From the NCBI RefSeq assembly GCF_041435335.1, contig NZ_CP108430.1, positions 2,666,001 to 2,730,000 on the forward strand: a stretch of 64,000 nucleotides of DNA, in the 5' to 3' direction. The notes under the pieces were generated by a model. That model saw only the letters and a program-made list of their open reading frames with translations, made no database searches and was not told the origin of the DNA. The DNA is from Streptomyces sp. NBC_01283 (lineage in GTDB: Bacteria > Actinomycetota > Actinomycetes > Streptomycetales > Streptomycetaceae). Positions 8,252 through 17,144 of the stretch are shown here, in pieces. Positions within the stretch are counted from its first letter, which is position 1, and each line of letters begins with the position of its first letter. The translations under genes were made by a program, and so were the position numbers.

Positions 8252-9715
8252 TCACGTGTCGTTCCTCGCTGCGCGCCGGATGGTGCGACGGCGGTTCTGC
8301 GGACCCGTGCTCGGCCTGTCGGCGGCCCGTGAGCCGGTGCCACCCTTCGGGCGTGCTGGGCGGCGGCGTCGCGGAGCGGCACCCACCGGCTCATCCGTGG
8401 CGTTCGAGGGCTCCGCGGAGAGGGGCAGCTCGGTCTGAACCCCCTTCGCGTCACGGTCGGTTCGCTCCCTGCGCAAGCAGCGGCGGATCGGCTCGGGGTC
8501 CAGATCTCCGGTGCAGGCATGGTGCAGGAGTTGCGCGAAGGTGTAACTCGGATCGGCACACAGCGCCATGTCCAAGGCCTCCTGGCCCTCCGCGGTGTCA
8601 CCGAGGGACCACGCGACCCAGCCCGCGAGCGCCAGTGGTGCCGCGGCATGCTCCCCGTAGGCACCGACGCAGCGACGGGCCAGGGCCCTCCAGAGACGAA
8701 GCGCCGATGACGCGGAGTCCCCTTCCATCCACTCCGCGGCCCGATCACGCGTCGTACGGTCCTGGAGACCGAGGATCAGCGCCGCGGCCTCGTCGTGCGC
8801 GAGGAGCTCGTCGTCCTGGAGGTCCGCCTCCAGCCTGTCGGCGACCGACGGCGCGGCGACGATGCGCGCCATGATCCTTCGGGCCAGGTCAAGCGTGTCA
8901 GCGGCGACCTCCGCGTGCCCGTCCTCTTCCAGGATGCGATGCACGATCGCCATGCCGGCCGCGTCGAGCGCGGCCTCCTGGTCCGCCGCGGCGACGGATT
9001 CCCATGGGGCGAGCCGCGCCCTCATTTCCCTTGGAGTGACGCCCACCTGGAGGCCTGCGTAGGCCGTGGCCGCGGCCAGGACCGAAGTGCCGGGCCGCAG
9101 CAGTGGCACACCCTCCGGCGGGCAGCACTGCTTGTTCGGACAGCAGTAGGTCCAGAAGGTGCCCGCCGAGATGCACACGACCTCGAACACGGGGACGTCG
9201 AGGCTTCCGCAGGCGGTGCGGAGCACCTGCGCCAGCGGTCGGAGGCGCTCCATGACCTGCCGGCCCGATTCGGCGCCCACGGGTTCCACGCACAGGAAGG
9301 CGACAATGCCGTCGGGCCGGGCCCCGCGCCGCTCACAACCGCCCACCAGGCACTGGGCGAGCTGCTGCGCGACGGGCGGCCAGTCCTCCTCGCGCCCGGG
9401 AATACCGAGGCGCACCCGCCCACCGAACCGCCCCCGCTCGCCGTGCAGAGCAATGAGGACGACGCTCTCCTCGGGCCGGAACCCGAGCAAGTACGGCAGG
9501 GCATCCGCGAGTTCGGCGGGGGTGCGCAAGGTGACCGTCGTCTCGTCGATGGAGCCGGTGGGCTCGATGGGATTGATCGGATTGGCGGAGCCAGTTGAAT
9601 CGGCCGGGTCGATGGAGCCTGCTGAGTCGGCCGGGCGAATGGAGTCTGCCGGGCCGATGGAGTCAGTCGAGTCGTTCGTGCTGTTCGTGTCGTTTTGTTC
9701 GCTGTGGTTCGCCAT
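8252..9715 (-). CDS. DUF4192 domain protein
   Basis: 487 residues from ATG 9715, preceded by GGGAGAG. The first ~75 residues are a low-complexity Asp/Ser/Pro/Ala repeat (recurring PADS). A DUF4192 domain follows (LRTPAELADALPYLLGFRPE at its start). This domain is common in actinobacteria and of unknown function. A cysteine cluster, YCCPNKQCC, at about residue 190 could bind metal or form disulfides. The centre has helical, repeat-like segments (EGQEALDMALCADPSYTFAQ) resembling a TPR helix pair. The last ~60 residues are Arg/Lys/Pro-rich and may contact nucleic acid. It is divergent from recQ, 133 bp apart. Confidence 0.8.
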   Translation of the reverse strand: MANHSEQNDTNSTNDSTDSIGPADSIRPADSAGSIDPADSTGSANPINPIEPTGSIDETTVTLRTPAELADALPYLLGFRPEESVVLIALHGERGRFGGRVRLGIPGREEDWPPVAQQLAQCLVGGCERRGARPDGIVAFLCVEPVGAESGRQVMERLRPLAQVLRTACGSLDVPVFEVVCISAGTFWTYCCPNKQCCPPEGVPLLRPGTSVLAAATAYAGLQVGVTPREMRARLAPWESVAAADQEAALDAAGMAIVHRILEEDGHAEVAADTLDLARRIMARIVAAPSVADRLEADLQDDELLAHDEAAALILGLQDRTTRDRAAEWMEGDSASSALRLWRALARRCVGAYGEHAAAPLALAGWVAWSLGDTAEGQEALDMALCADPSYTFAQLLHHACTGDLDPEPIRRCLRRERTDRDAKGVQTELPLSAEPSNATDEPVGAAPRRRRPARPKGGTGSRAADRPSTGPQNRRRTIRRAARNDT

Positions 9716-9848
9716 GCGCCGACTCTCCCGCGAATCACCAGGTTCCGGTTTGCCCTGTGGATAAGTGCGGTCAGGGGCACGCCAAGAGTTATCCACAGCT
9801 CGGCGGACTCGTTCGCGCAATGTCAGACCCATCGGGTTGCATGGGGGC

Positions 9849-12038
9849 ATGAGCAACGAAGATCTACGCACGGCGGCCGATGCCGTACTCGCCCGCCTCG
9901 TCGGCGGCCCCGCGCCCACAAGCGGTGAGGTGCCCCCGTCGGACGGTCCACGACTGCGTGAGGACCAGTGGCGAGCGATCGAAGCGCTCGTCGCCGACAA
10001 GCGACGCGCCCTGGTCGTGCAGCGCACGGGCTGGGGAAAGTCCGCCGTGTACTTCGTCGCGACCGCACTGCTGCGGGAGCGGGGCAGCGGCCCCACCGTG
10101 ATCGTCTCCCCGCTGCTCGCGCTCATGCGCAACCAGGTGGAGTCGGCCGCCCGGGCCGGGATCCGCGCCCGCACGATCAACTCCTCCAACACGGAGGAGT
10201 GGGAGACCATCCAGGCCGAGGTGGCCTCCGGCGACGTGGACGTCCTCCTCGTCAGCCCGGAGCGCCTGAACAATCCGGACTTCCGCGATCAGGTCCTGCC
10301 CAAGCTCGCCGCCGCGACCGGCCTGCTCGTGGTCGACGAAGCGCACTGCATCTCGGACTGGGGCCATGACTTCCGGCCCGACTACCGACGGTTGCGCACG
10401 ATGCTCGCCGACCTGCCGCCGGGCGTCCCCGTCCTGGCCACCACCGCGACCGCCAACGCACGTGTGACAGCCGACGTGGCCGAGCAGCTGGGCACCGGCG
10501 GCACCTCGGACGCGCTCGTGCTGCGCGGCCCCCTCGACCGGGAGAGCCTGAGCCTGAGCGTTCTGCAACTTCCCGACGCGGCACACCGGTTGGCCTGGCT
10601 GGCCGACCACCTGGACGAGCTGCCGGGCTCGGGGATCATCTATACGCTCACGGTCGCCGCCGCCGAGGAGATCACCGCCTTCCTGCGGCAGTGCGGCCAC
10701 ACCGTCACCTCGTACACCGGAAAGACGGAGAACGCGGACCGCCAGCAGGCCGAGGAGGATCTGCTCGCCAACCGCGTGAAGGCCCTGGTCGCCACCTCCG
10801 CCCTGGGGATGGGCTTCGACAAGCCCGACCTCGGCTTCGTGGTGCATCTCGGCTCTCCCTCCTCCCCGATCGCCTACTACCAGCAGGTCGGCCGCGCGGG
10901 CCGCGGTGTCGACCACGCGGAGGTGCTGCTCCTGCCGGGCAAGGAGGACGAGGCGATCTGGAACTACTTCGCCTCCCTCGCCTTCCCGCCCGAGGAGCAG
11001 GTCAGGCGCACGCTGGACGTGCTGGCGCAGGCGGGCAGGCCCCTGTCACTGCCCGCCTTGGAGCCGTTGGTCGAGCTGCGCCGGTCACGCCTCGAGACGA
11101 TGCTCAAGGTCCTCGACGTGGACGGCGCGGTCCGGCGCGTCAAGGGCGGCTGGACCTCCACGGGGATGCCCTGGGCGTACGACGCCGAGCGCTATGCCTG
11201 GGTCGCCAAGCAGCGGCAGACGGAACAGCAGGCGATGCGTGAATACGCCGCGACTCCCGGCTGCCGGATGGAGTTCCTGCGGCGGCAGCTGGACGACGAG
11301 GCCGCCACCCCCTGTGGCCGCTGCGACAACTGCGCGGGAGCACGCTTCACCGACGCCGTGTCCTCCGGAGCGCTCGACACGGCGCGGGGCGAACTGGTCC
11401 GCGCGGGCGTGGACGTGGAACCCCGGAGGATGTGGCCGACCGGGCTCGCCGCGGTCGGCGTCGACCTCAAGGGACGTATCCCCGTGGGGGAACAGGCTTC
11501 CCAGGGCCGGGCCCTTGGACGGCTTTCGGACATCGGGTGGGGCAACCGGCTCCGGCCGATGCTCGCCCCGCAGTCCCCTGACGGGCCCGTGCCCGACGAC
11601 GTGGCGAAGGCCGTGGTCGGCGTCCTCGCCGACTGGGCGAAGGGCCCCGGCGGCTGGGCCTCGGGCAGCGCCGACGCCCAGCCACGGCCGGCAGGCGTCG
11701 TGACCATGTCCTCCCACACCAGGCCCCAGCTGATCCAGTCGCTGGGTGCCCGCATCGCGGAGATCGGCCGCCTTCCACTCCTCGGCTCCATCGAGTACGC
11801 CGCCGGGGCCGACACGGCACATGCGCCGAGGAGCAACAGCGCTCAGCGCCTGCGCGCCCTGGACGGGACACTCACCGTGTCCTCTGAGCTCGCCGCGGCG
11901 CTCCAGGAAGCGGGCGGCCCCGTACTTCTCGTCGACGATCTGACGGACAGCGGCTGGACCCTGGCGGTGGCCGCGCGCATGCTCCGCCGTGCCGGAGCCA
12001 AGGGGGTGTTGCCGCTGGTCCTGGCCGTGCAAGGCTGA
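9849..12038 (+). CDS. recQ: RecQ-family DNA helicase with C-terminal phosphoribosyltransferase-like domain
   Basis: 729 residues. 3'-5' helicase for repair and recombination intermediates. Seen: Walker A RTGWGKS (59-65), DEAH (about 162), SAT-type motif TTATAN, motif [11 protein letters not shown], and a zinc module with four Cys (C-x~17-CGRCDNC, about 471-494). No HRDC domain is evident. Residues ~610-729 instead look like a type I phosphoribosyltransferase: [31 protein letters not shown] and a PRPP-loop signature [13 protein letters not shown] (692-704). The ATG at 9849 has only a G-run nearby; the open frame extends to 9765, so the start is not certain. Confidence 0.9.
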   Translation: MSNEDLRTAADAVLARLVGGPAPTSGEVPPSDGPRLREDQWRAIEALVADKRRALVVQRTGWGKSAVYFVATALLRERGSGPTVIVSPLLALMRNQVESAARAGIRARTINSSNTEEWETIQAEVASGDVDVLLVSPERLNNPDFRDQVLPKLAAATGLLVVDEAHCISDWGHDFRPDYRRLRTMLADLPPGVPVLATTATANARVTADVAEQLGTGGTSDALVLRGPLDRESLSLSVLQLPDAAHRLAWLADHLDELPGSGIIYTLTVAAAEEITAFLRQCGHTVTSYTGKTENADRQQAEEDLLANRVKALVATSALGMGFDKPDLGFVVHLGSPSSPIAYYQQVGRAGRGVDHAEVLLLPGKEDEAIWNYFASLAFPPEEQVRRTLDVLAQAGRPLSLPALEPLVELRRSRLETMLKVLDVDGAVRRVKGGWTSTGMPWAYDAERYAWVAKQRQTEQQAMREYAATPGCRMEFLRRQLDDEAATPCGRCDNCAGARFTDAVSSGALDTARGELVRAGVDVEPRRMWPTGLAAVGVDLKGRIPVGEQASQGRALGRLSDIGWGNRLRPMLAPQSPDGPVPDDVAKAVVGVLADWAKGPGGWASGSADAQPRPAGVVTMSSHTRPQLIQSLGARIAEIGRLPLLGSIEYAAGADTAHAPRSNSAQRLRALDGTLTVSSELAAALQEAGGPVLLVDDLTDSGWTLAVAARMLRRAGAKGVLPLVLAVQG

Positions 12039-12252
12039 CGCAAGCGTCGATGTGGGGCCCCGTGGGCAGGGATATAGAAGACGCATCACCAGATACCGGT
12101 CGGCGGTCCCAATTGCTCGTTGCCGCAAGGCAATCCGACGGGAAGAATTGGTATCGCTCCCCGCGCGGCTCCCCGTGGCCCGGCAGGAACGTGCCGCGGT
12201 GCGCTCCCCCAGTCCGACCCCGCCCTCTGGGCGCGTAGCCGAAGGGAGGACC

Positions 12253-12894
12253 GTGACCTTCGGATTCGCTCCGTCCGCTGCGGCATCGATGTCGGGGTTC
12301 TCGACGTCCGCTGATATGTCCGCCGATTCCCCCAACCGTCTGGGCCGGATGCTCGAGCCAGCGGAGTGGTCGGCCGCGGGAATTCCCCTGCTGCGCAATC
12401 CGCGTGAGGTCGTCAGCGGCCTGCACGCACGGCATCGTCCGACGCCCGAGACAGCCGTCGTCGCCGTCCTCGATCCTGAGGAACGGCTCCGGGCGAGCGC
12501 TTCGTTCACGCGGCGGCCGAGCGCGGCGGACGGCTGGGTGTTCCGCAACGCGCTGCTCGCGCAGCTGCGCCGGGTCATCCCGCACGATCTGCGGCGCCGC
12601 ACTCCGGTGCGTACGGCCGTCCTGCTCTACTGCCGTGACGGTGACGCGCGTTGGACGCCGGAGGACGGGGCGTGGATGTGGGGACTGCGGGACGCCTGCA
12701 CGCTGCACGGGCTGCGCTGCGGCGCCTACATCACGCTGACCCGTGACGGCTGGCAGGTCCTCGGTGAGGGGCGCGGCGGCCGTCGGCCCAGCACCGGCTC
12801 ACACCCCGAGGCCTTCGCCGACACCGATCCGCCACCACCGATACGCACCGGCGGCGCCGCGTCCGAGGTACTGCGCCGGGTGGCGGCACGCTGA
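12253..12894 (+). CDS. Conserved hypothetical protein downstream of recQ
   Basis: 213 residues from a GTG at 12253 with GGGAGG 4 bp upstream. I do not recognise a named family. After a ~40-residue variable N-terminus, the segment TPETAVVAVLDPEERLRAS starts an alpha/beta domain. Near the end, WTPEDGAWMWGLRDACTLHG followed by CGAYITLTRDGWQVL resembles the last part of the RadC/JAB-type fold (PSxEDxxLTxxLxxAxxxxGI ... DHxIV), but the metal-binding HxH...D is not obvious. That resemblance is weak and from memory. It follows recQ by 214 bp on the same strand and ends at a hairpin. Confidence 0.7.
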   Translation: MTFGFAPSAAASMSGFSTSADMSADSPNRLGRMLEPAEWSAAGIPLLRNPREVVSGLHARHRPTPETAVVAVLDPEERLRASASFTRRPSAADGWVFRNALLAQLRRVIPHDLRRRTPVRTAVLLYCRDGDARWTPEDGAWMWGLRDACTLHGLRCGAYITLTRDGWQVLGEGRGGRRPSTGSHPEAFADTDPPPPIRTGGAASEVLRRVAAR

Positions 12895-12908
12895 GGCGTC
12901 CTCCGGAC

Positions 12909-12928
12909 CACCCGCCGCGAGGCGGGTG
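12909..12928 (+). terminator. Hairpin terminator
   Basis: Perfect 8-bp inverted repeat CACCCGCC / GGCGGGTG with a GCGA tetraloop, 14 bp after the stop of the preceding + strand gene. Confidence 0.65.
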
Positions 12929-13125
12929 ACAGGCATGGACCGGTGCGTACCCGGGCTCGTCCGCGTCGCGTGGTACGCGGCGCACACAGCCTGAAGCTCA
13001 CCCGGCCATGCCACGGACACCGGCCGCCCCACGCCCGACTCCGTCCACCCGGCCTCGAACGTCAGGCGTTCGATCGTCGGGCGGCCGAAGCCGGAGCCCG
13101 GGCCGCGGATGTCAGACGGCGAACG

Positions 13126-13800
13126 TCAGACGCCCGCGCCCAGCATCGCGTTGATGCGCTGCGGGTCACCGCAGACGATCAGCAGGACTCCGGCCCGGGT
13201 GAGCGCCGTCGGCAGTGCGCCGACCGCGGCCTCCTCGCTGCCGCCGTTGATGGCGACGACGACCACGGGGCGGGGCGCGGCACGGTCCAGGGCGGCGGCG
13301 TCGGCGTAGAAGACGTCGTCACCCGCGTCGTGCTGAGCCCAGTAGGAGGTCTCGCCGAACGACAGCTCGTGCGTGGCCCACGGGTGCGGGTCGCCGGTGG
13401 TGATCACCAGGACCTCACCCGGGGCGCGACCCGAGTCGAGCAGCAGGTCAACGGCTTCCTCGGCGGCGTCGAGCGCCCCCTCGGCGGAAGCCGGGACCAG
13501 CTGGATCTGCGGAACCGAAGCACCGGCATCCGTGGCGGAGCCCGCGGGGGGACCAGCGGGAACCGTCGGAGCGGCGGAAGCGGCCGGGGCGGGAAGCCCT
13601 GGCTTGGCGGCCGGCTCGTGCGACGTGCGCTGCGCCGGCGGCATCGGCCGGGCGGGGCCCGGTCGGCCAGGACGCGGCGCAGCCGCGGGACGCGGGCCGG
13701 GTACGGGGCGGGGGGTCGGCGTGATGCGGCCACTGGCCGGGGTCACGCGGGGACCCTGGGCACTCTCGTGAATCTGAGGCTCCTCGGGACTGAGAGGCAT
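13126..13800 (-). CDS. Hypothetical protein, Pro/Ala-rich N-terminus and conserved alpha/beta C-terminus
   Basis: 224 residues if ATG 13800 is used; an alternative ATG at 13836 is equally poor in ribosome-binding signal, so the start is uncertain. Residues ~20-100 are a Pro/Ala/Arg disordered tract. The last ~110 residues form a compact domain: EVLVITTGDPHPWATHELSF, then SYWAQHDAGDDVFYADA, VVVVAINGGSEEAA and LLIVCGDPQRINAML. The pattern recalls the C-terminal RecA-like lobe of superfamily 1 helicases or related ATPases, but there is no Walker A. A detached or orphan domain is possible. It follows rnhB on the same strand, 40-80 bp away. Confidence 0.65.
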   Translation of the reverse strand: MPLSPEEPQIHESAQGPRVTPASGRITPTPRPVPGPRPAAAPRPGRPGPARPMPPAQRTSHEPAAKPGLPAPAASAAPTVPAGPPAGSATDAGASVPQIQLVPASAEGALDAAEEAVDLLLDSGRAPGEVLVITTGDPHPWATHELSFGETSYWAQHDAGDDVFYADAAALDRAAPRPVVVVAINGGSEEAAVGALPTALTRAGVLLIVCGDPQRINAMLGAGV

Positions 13801-13877
13801 GCGTTGTTGTCTATCAAACGCCGGTGCGAGTCGCATCGGCGGGTGGCACTTGAGTGCGAGTGGAACTGCCGGAAGCG

Positions 13878-14579
13878 TCAGAAATCGAAGCCGAGTTGGC
13901 CCTCGATTGCCGGAACGTTTCCATCCGCCCAGCTGCGGGCCTTCTTGAGGTGCCGCCACTGGGGCAGCGCATCAAGATACGCCCACGACATCCGGTGGTA
14001 CGGGGTGGGCCCCCGCTCCGCCAGCGCGGCCTTGTGCACCGGCGACGGATAGCCGGCGTTGGCCGCAAAACCGAAGTCTGCATGTTCGATACCCAGTTCG
14101 GCCATCATTTTGTCGCGCCGAACCTTGGCGATCACCGACGCCGCGGCGACGGCCACACAGGATTGATCGCCCTTGATCACCGTACGAACCTGCCAGGGAG
14201 TTCCGAGATAGTCGTGCTTCCCGTCGAGGATCACCGCTTCCGGTCGTACCGGAAGCTCCTCCAGGGCGCGCACCGCGGCGAGCCGCAGTGCGGCGGTCAT
14301 CCCCATCTCGTCGATCTCCTCGGGCGAGGAGTGCCCCAGGGCATAGGCCGTGACCCAGCTCTCCAGCTCCCCGGCGAGTGTGGTGCGCCGCTTGGGAGTG
14401 ATCAGCTTGGAATCGGTGAGCCCTTCGGGCGGCCTGCGCAGTCCCGTGATCGCCGCACATACGGTGACCGGTCCCGCCCACGCTCCGCGTCCGACTTCGT
14501 CGACTCCGGCAACGATCTTCGCTCCGGTGGTAGCGCGAAGGGAGCGCTCGACGGTGTGGGTGGGTGGTTCGTACGGCAT
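13878..14579 (-). CDS. rnhB: Ribonuclease HII
   Basis: 233 residues. Removes RNA from RNA-DNA hybrids and single ribonucleotides from DNA. The catalytic motif [14 protein letters not shown] (Asp27, Glu28) is intact. TDSK and the later conserved region (DGKHDYLG ... [21 protein letters not shown]) follow in order, and KARSWADGN closes the protein. ATG 14579 was chosen because [15 protein letters not shown] is the usual family beginning; the longer open frame to 14702 overlaps the TetR gene. It lies 47 bp downstream of the tetR-like stop on the same strand and may be co-transcribed with it and with the gene ending at 13126. Confidence 0.95.
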   Translation of the reverse strand: MPYEPPTHTVERSLRATTGAKIVAGVDEVGRGAWAGPVTVCAAITGLRRPPEGLTDSKLITPKRRTTLAGELESWVTAYALGHSSPEEIDEMGMTAALRLAAVRALEELPVRPEAVILDGKHDYLGTPWQVRTVIKGDQSCVAVAAASVIAKVRRDKMMAELGIEHADFGFAANAGYPSPVHKAALAERGPTPYHRMSWAYLDALPQWRHLKKARSWADGNVPAIEGQLGFDF

Positions 14580-14626
14580 GGCGCCAGCAAGCGTACGCCG
14601 CCGCATGCCACCCGCGACACCCGGGC

Positions 14627-15241
14627 CTACCGACGCAGCATCGGAACCATGACCTGATCGATCAGCTCCGTGAACTCTTCGTCCCCCCATTCGCTGCCGC
14701 ACACCTTGGATCGGTACATCATCATCGCCGGGATGACGTCGTACACGTAGGAACTCGCGGCCTCGGCGCGCACCTCACCGCGCTCGACTCCCCGGCGTAT
14801 GACTTCTTTGATCAGTTCCACGCTCGGTCCGATGACCCCGTCGAAGATCACCCCATGGAATCGCTCGGCCGCCACCGTGTCGCACTCGTGAAGCACCGCG
14901 CGGAGAGCGAATCCGGGCCGCGAGAACATCGCCTCACGCATCTGCCTGCACAGCTGAACGAGATCTTCCCGCACGTCTCCACAGTCCGGTGCGGAGTCGA
15001 GTTTCGGGAGGCCGGCCTGGAGTGCGTCCACGACGAGATCCTCCTTGGAGGGCCAGCGGCGATAGACGGCGGCCTTGCCGGTCTGCGCACTCGCGGCCAC
15101 ACCTTCCATCGTCAGACCGTTCCAGCCGACGGTGCTGAGCTGCTCGAGCGCGGCATCAAGGATCGCCCGTTCCAGCACAGGGCCCCGGCGGCGCAGGGAG
15201 GCCGTTTGAGCGGCTGCGGCGCTCCAGCGCGAAGTAACCAT
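14627..15241 (-). CDS. TetR-family repressor, divergent from MFS exporter
   Basis: 204 residues. The N-terminal TetR helix-turn-helix reads [20 protein letters not shown] then [10 protein letters not shown]; the C-terminal ligand domain is variable. It faces an EmrB/QacA-type exporter across a 124-bp gap holding two matching palindromes, the standard arrangement for a drug-responsive repressor acting on itself and its pump. The start codon at 15241 leaves the first palindrome 33 bp upstream. The ligand cannot be deduced; an exported antibiotic-like compound is the usual inducer class. Confidence 0.9.
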   Translation of the reverse strand: MVTSRWSAAAAQTASLRRRGPVLERAILDAALEQLSTVGWNGLTMEGVAASAQTGKAAVYRRWPSKEDLVVDALQAGLPKLDSAPDCGDVREDLVQLCRQMREAMFSRPGFALRAVLHECDTVAAERFHGVIFDGVIGPSVELIKEVIRRGVERGEVRAEAASSYVYDVIPAMMMYRSKVCGSEWGDEEFTELIDQVMVPMLRR

Positions 15242-15273
15242 CGATATCTCTCCGTTGGAGTACGAGGCAGTGT

Positions 15274-15295
15274 CAGTGAACGGTTGCGTTCACTG
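15274..15295. promoter_or_regulatory. TetR-type operator 1
   Basis: Palindrome AGTGAACG-N4-CGTTCACT, flanked by a further C/G pair, lying close to the repressor start. A near copy with identical arms lies 48 bp away, centre to centre. Repressor binding is inferred from position and symmetry. Confidence 0.75.
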
Positions 15296-15322
15296 ATGGG
15301 GAGTCACTACCGTTAACGGGAC

Positions 15323-15342
15323 AGTGAACGGGCGCGTTCACT
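15323..15342. promoter_or_regulatory. TetR-type operator 2
   Basis: Second AGTGAACG-N4-CGTTCACT palindrome with the same arms but spacer GGCG, 23 bp before the exporter start. A third symmetric element, CCGTTAACGG (15310-15319), lies between the two operators and could be part of the promoter or a half-site pair. Confidence 0.75.
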
Positions 15343-15365
15343 AACGCACTTGTGGGGGACCCATA

Positions 15366-16922
15366 GTGACAACCTCTCAGTTAGCCAAAGACCGGAAGCC
15401 CGGTGCCGCCCGCCGAGAAGGCCGGCCCGGTATCGCCCTGACCGTCATCGCGGCCTGCCAACTCATGGTGGTCCTCGACGCAACAATTGTGAACATCGCG
15501 CTGCCGCACATTCAGGACGCGCTCGAATTCTCCACCACTGACCTCACTTGGGTCGTCAGCGCGTACACGCTCACCTTCGGTGGCCTGCTGCTTCTCGGCG
15601 GCCGGGCCGGTGACATCCTCGGCCGCCGCCGGGTCTTCATGACCGGCATCCTGGTCTTCACCCTCGCCTCGCTCCTGGGCGGATTCGCCCAGGAACCCTG
15701 GCAGTTGCTGGCCGCGCGCGCCCTGCAGGGCGTAGGTGGCGCGATCGCGTCGCCCACCTCCCTGGCCCTCATCACCACGACGTTTCCCGAAGGCCCCGAG
15801 CGCAACCGCGCGTTCGGTGTCTTCGCGGCCGTCTCCGCGGGCGGCGGCGCCATCGGCCTCCTGGCCGGCGGCATGCTCACGGAGTGGCTCGACTGGCGCT
15901 GGGTGCTGTTCGTGAACGTACCCATCGGCATCCTGATCGCCTTCCTCGCCCCGCTCTACATCAGCGAGTCCGAGCGTCATCCGGGCCGTTTCGACATCGC
16001 GGGCGCCCTCACGTCGACCCTCGGCATGGCCTCCCTGGTCTACGGATTCATCCGGGCGGCCGAGGACGGCTGGCGCGACAGTCTCACCCTGGGGTCGTTC
16101 GGCGCGGCGATCGTGCTGCTCCTCGCCTTCGCCCTGATCGAGAGCCGGGCCAGGGAACCGATCACTCCGCTGAAGATGTTCGCCGACCGCAACCGCTCGG
16201 GTTCGTACGTGATCATGCTGAGCCTGGCTGCGGCGATGTTCGGCATGTTCTTCTTCATCGTGCTCTTCGTCCAGAACGTGCTGGACTACACACCGATCGA
16301 AGCGGGCCTCGCCTTCCTGCCGGTCACGGTCGCGATCGTGGCGGGCGCGGGCATCTCCCAACGGCTGCTTCCGGTCCTCGGCCCCAAGCCGTTCATGGTG
16401 ACCGGCTCGGCCCTCGTGGCCCTCGGGCTCGGCTGGCTGACCCTCATCGGCCCGGACAGTTCGTATGCGGGCGGAGTGCTCGGACCGATGCTCCTGTTCG
16501 GCTTCGGCATGGGTCTGAACTTCGTGACCCTTACATTGACAGCCGTCTCCGGAGTAGCCCCACACGAGGCAGGCGCGGCATCAGGCCTGCTCAACGCGAC
16601 GCAGCAGGTGGGCGGTTCCCTCGGCCTCTCCATCCTGACCACGGTGTTCGGTACGGCGAGCCGGAACGAGGGCAAGGAACAGATGGCGGACTTCATGGCG
16701 AACGCTTCGCCGGAACAGAAGGCCTCCTTCGCCAAGACCGGCGAGCTGCCCGCGCCCTGGGGACACGAAGTGCTGTCCCAGGGGATCTCGACGGCCTTCA
16801 TCCCGGCCGTCGCCATGGCCCTGCTCGCGCTGGTCACCGCCCTGGTGGTCGTCCGGGTACGCAAGAGCGACATGGAGGCGTTGTCCGGCACGGCGAGCAC
16901 GGCGGGTCCAGCGGGCGGCTAG
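15366..16922 (+). CDS. MFS drug exporter, EmrB/QacA (DHA2, 14-TM) type
   Basis: 518 residues; GTG 15366 with GGGGGAC upstream. Proton-coupled efflux in the cytoplasmic membrane. Hydrophobicity gives about 14 segments. Motif D-like LDATIVNIALPHI lies in TM1, motif A GGRAGDILGRRRVF after TM2, and motif C GGGAIGLLAGGMLTEWLDWRW in TM5; the last is typical of antiporters. The C-terminus after TM14 is short and Ala/Gly-rich. Control by the divergent TetR protein is likely. Substrate unknown; related Streptomyces pumps export antibiotics or dyes. Confidence 0.92.
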   Translation: MTTSQLAKDRKPGAARREGRPGIALTVIAACQLMVVLDATIVNIALPHIQDALEFSTTDLTWVVSAYTLTFGGLLLLGGRAGDILGRRRVFMTGILVFTLASLLGGFAQEPWQLLAARALQGVGGAIASPTSLALITTTFPEGPERNRAFGVFAAVSAGGGAIGLLAGGMLTEWLDWRWVLFVNVPIGILIAFLAPLYISESERHPGRFDIAGALTSTLGMASLVYGFIRAAEDGWRDSLTLGSFGAAIVLLLAFALIESRAREPITPLKMFADRNRSGSYVIMLSLAAAMFGMFFFIVLFVQNVLDYTPIEAGLAFLPVTVAIVAGAGISQRLLPVLGPKPFMVTGSALVALGLGWLTLIGPDSSYAGGVLGPMLLFGFGMGLNFVTLTLTAVSGVAPHEAGAASGLLNATQQVGGSLGLSILTTVFGTASRNEGKEQMADFMANASPEQKASFAKTGELPAPWGHEVLSQGISTAFIPAVAMALLALVTALVVVRVRKSDMEALSGTASTAGPAGG

Positions 16923-16926
16923 CCGC

Positions 16927-16996
16927 TGGCTACTGGCCGCTGGCTGCTGGCTGCTGGCTGCTGGCTGCTGGCTGCTGGCTGCTGGCTGCTGGCTGG
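16927..16996. repeat. 7-bp tandem repeat (TGGCTGC)n
   Basis: Ten adjoining heptamers, seven of them perfect TGGCTGC (16941-16989), starting 5 bp after the exporter stop and ending in the gap to the convergent membrane-protein gene. No stem-loop terminator is evident here. Such short-unit arrays vary in copy number between strains. Confidence 0.9.
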
Positions 16997-17144
16997 AGCA
17001 TGGAGAGGCGTACGTGCCGGGTCGTCCACGGGGCGAGAGCGGCCCGGCACTCGCCTCCGTGGACAGCGGCGCATGGCCGCCTCCGTAGACGCCCGGCGCC
17101 GCACTCTCACCGTCCAGGAGACCGGTGTCCCGCCCAGAGGGCGA

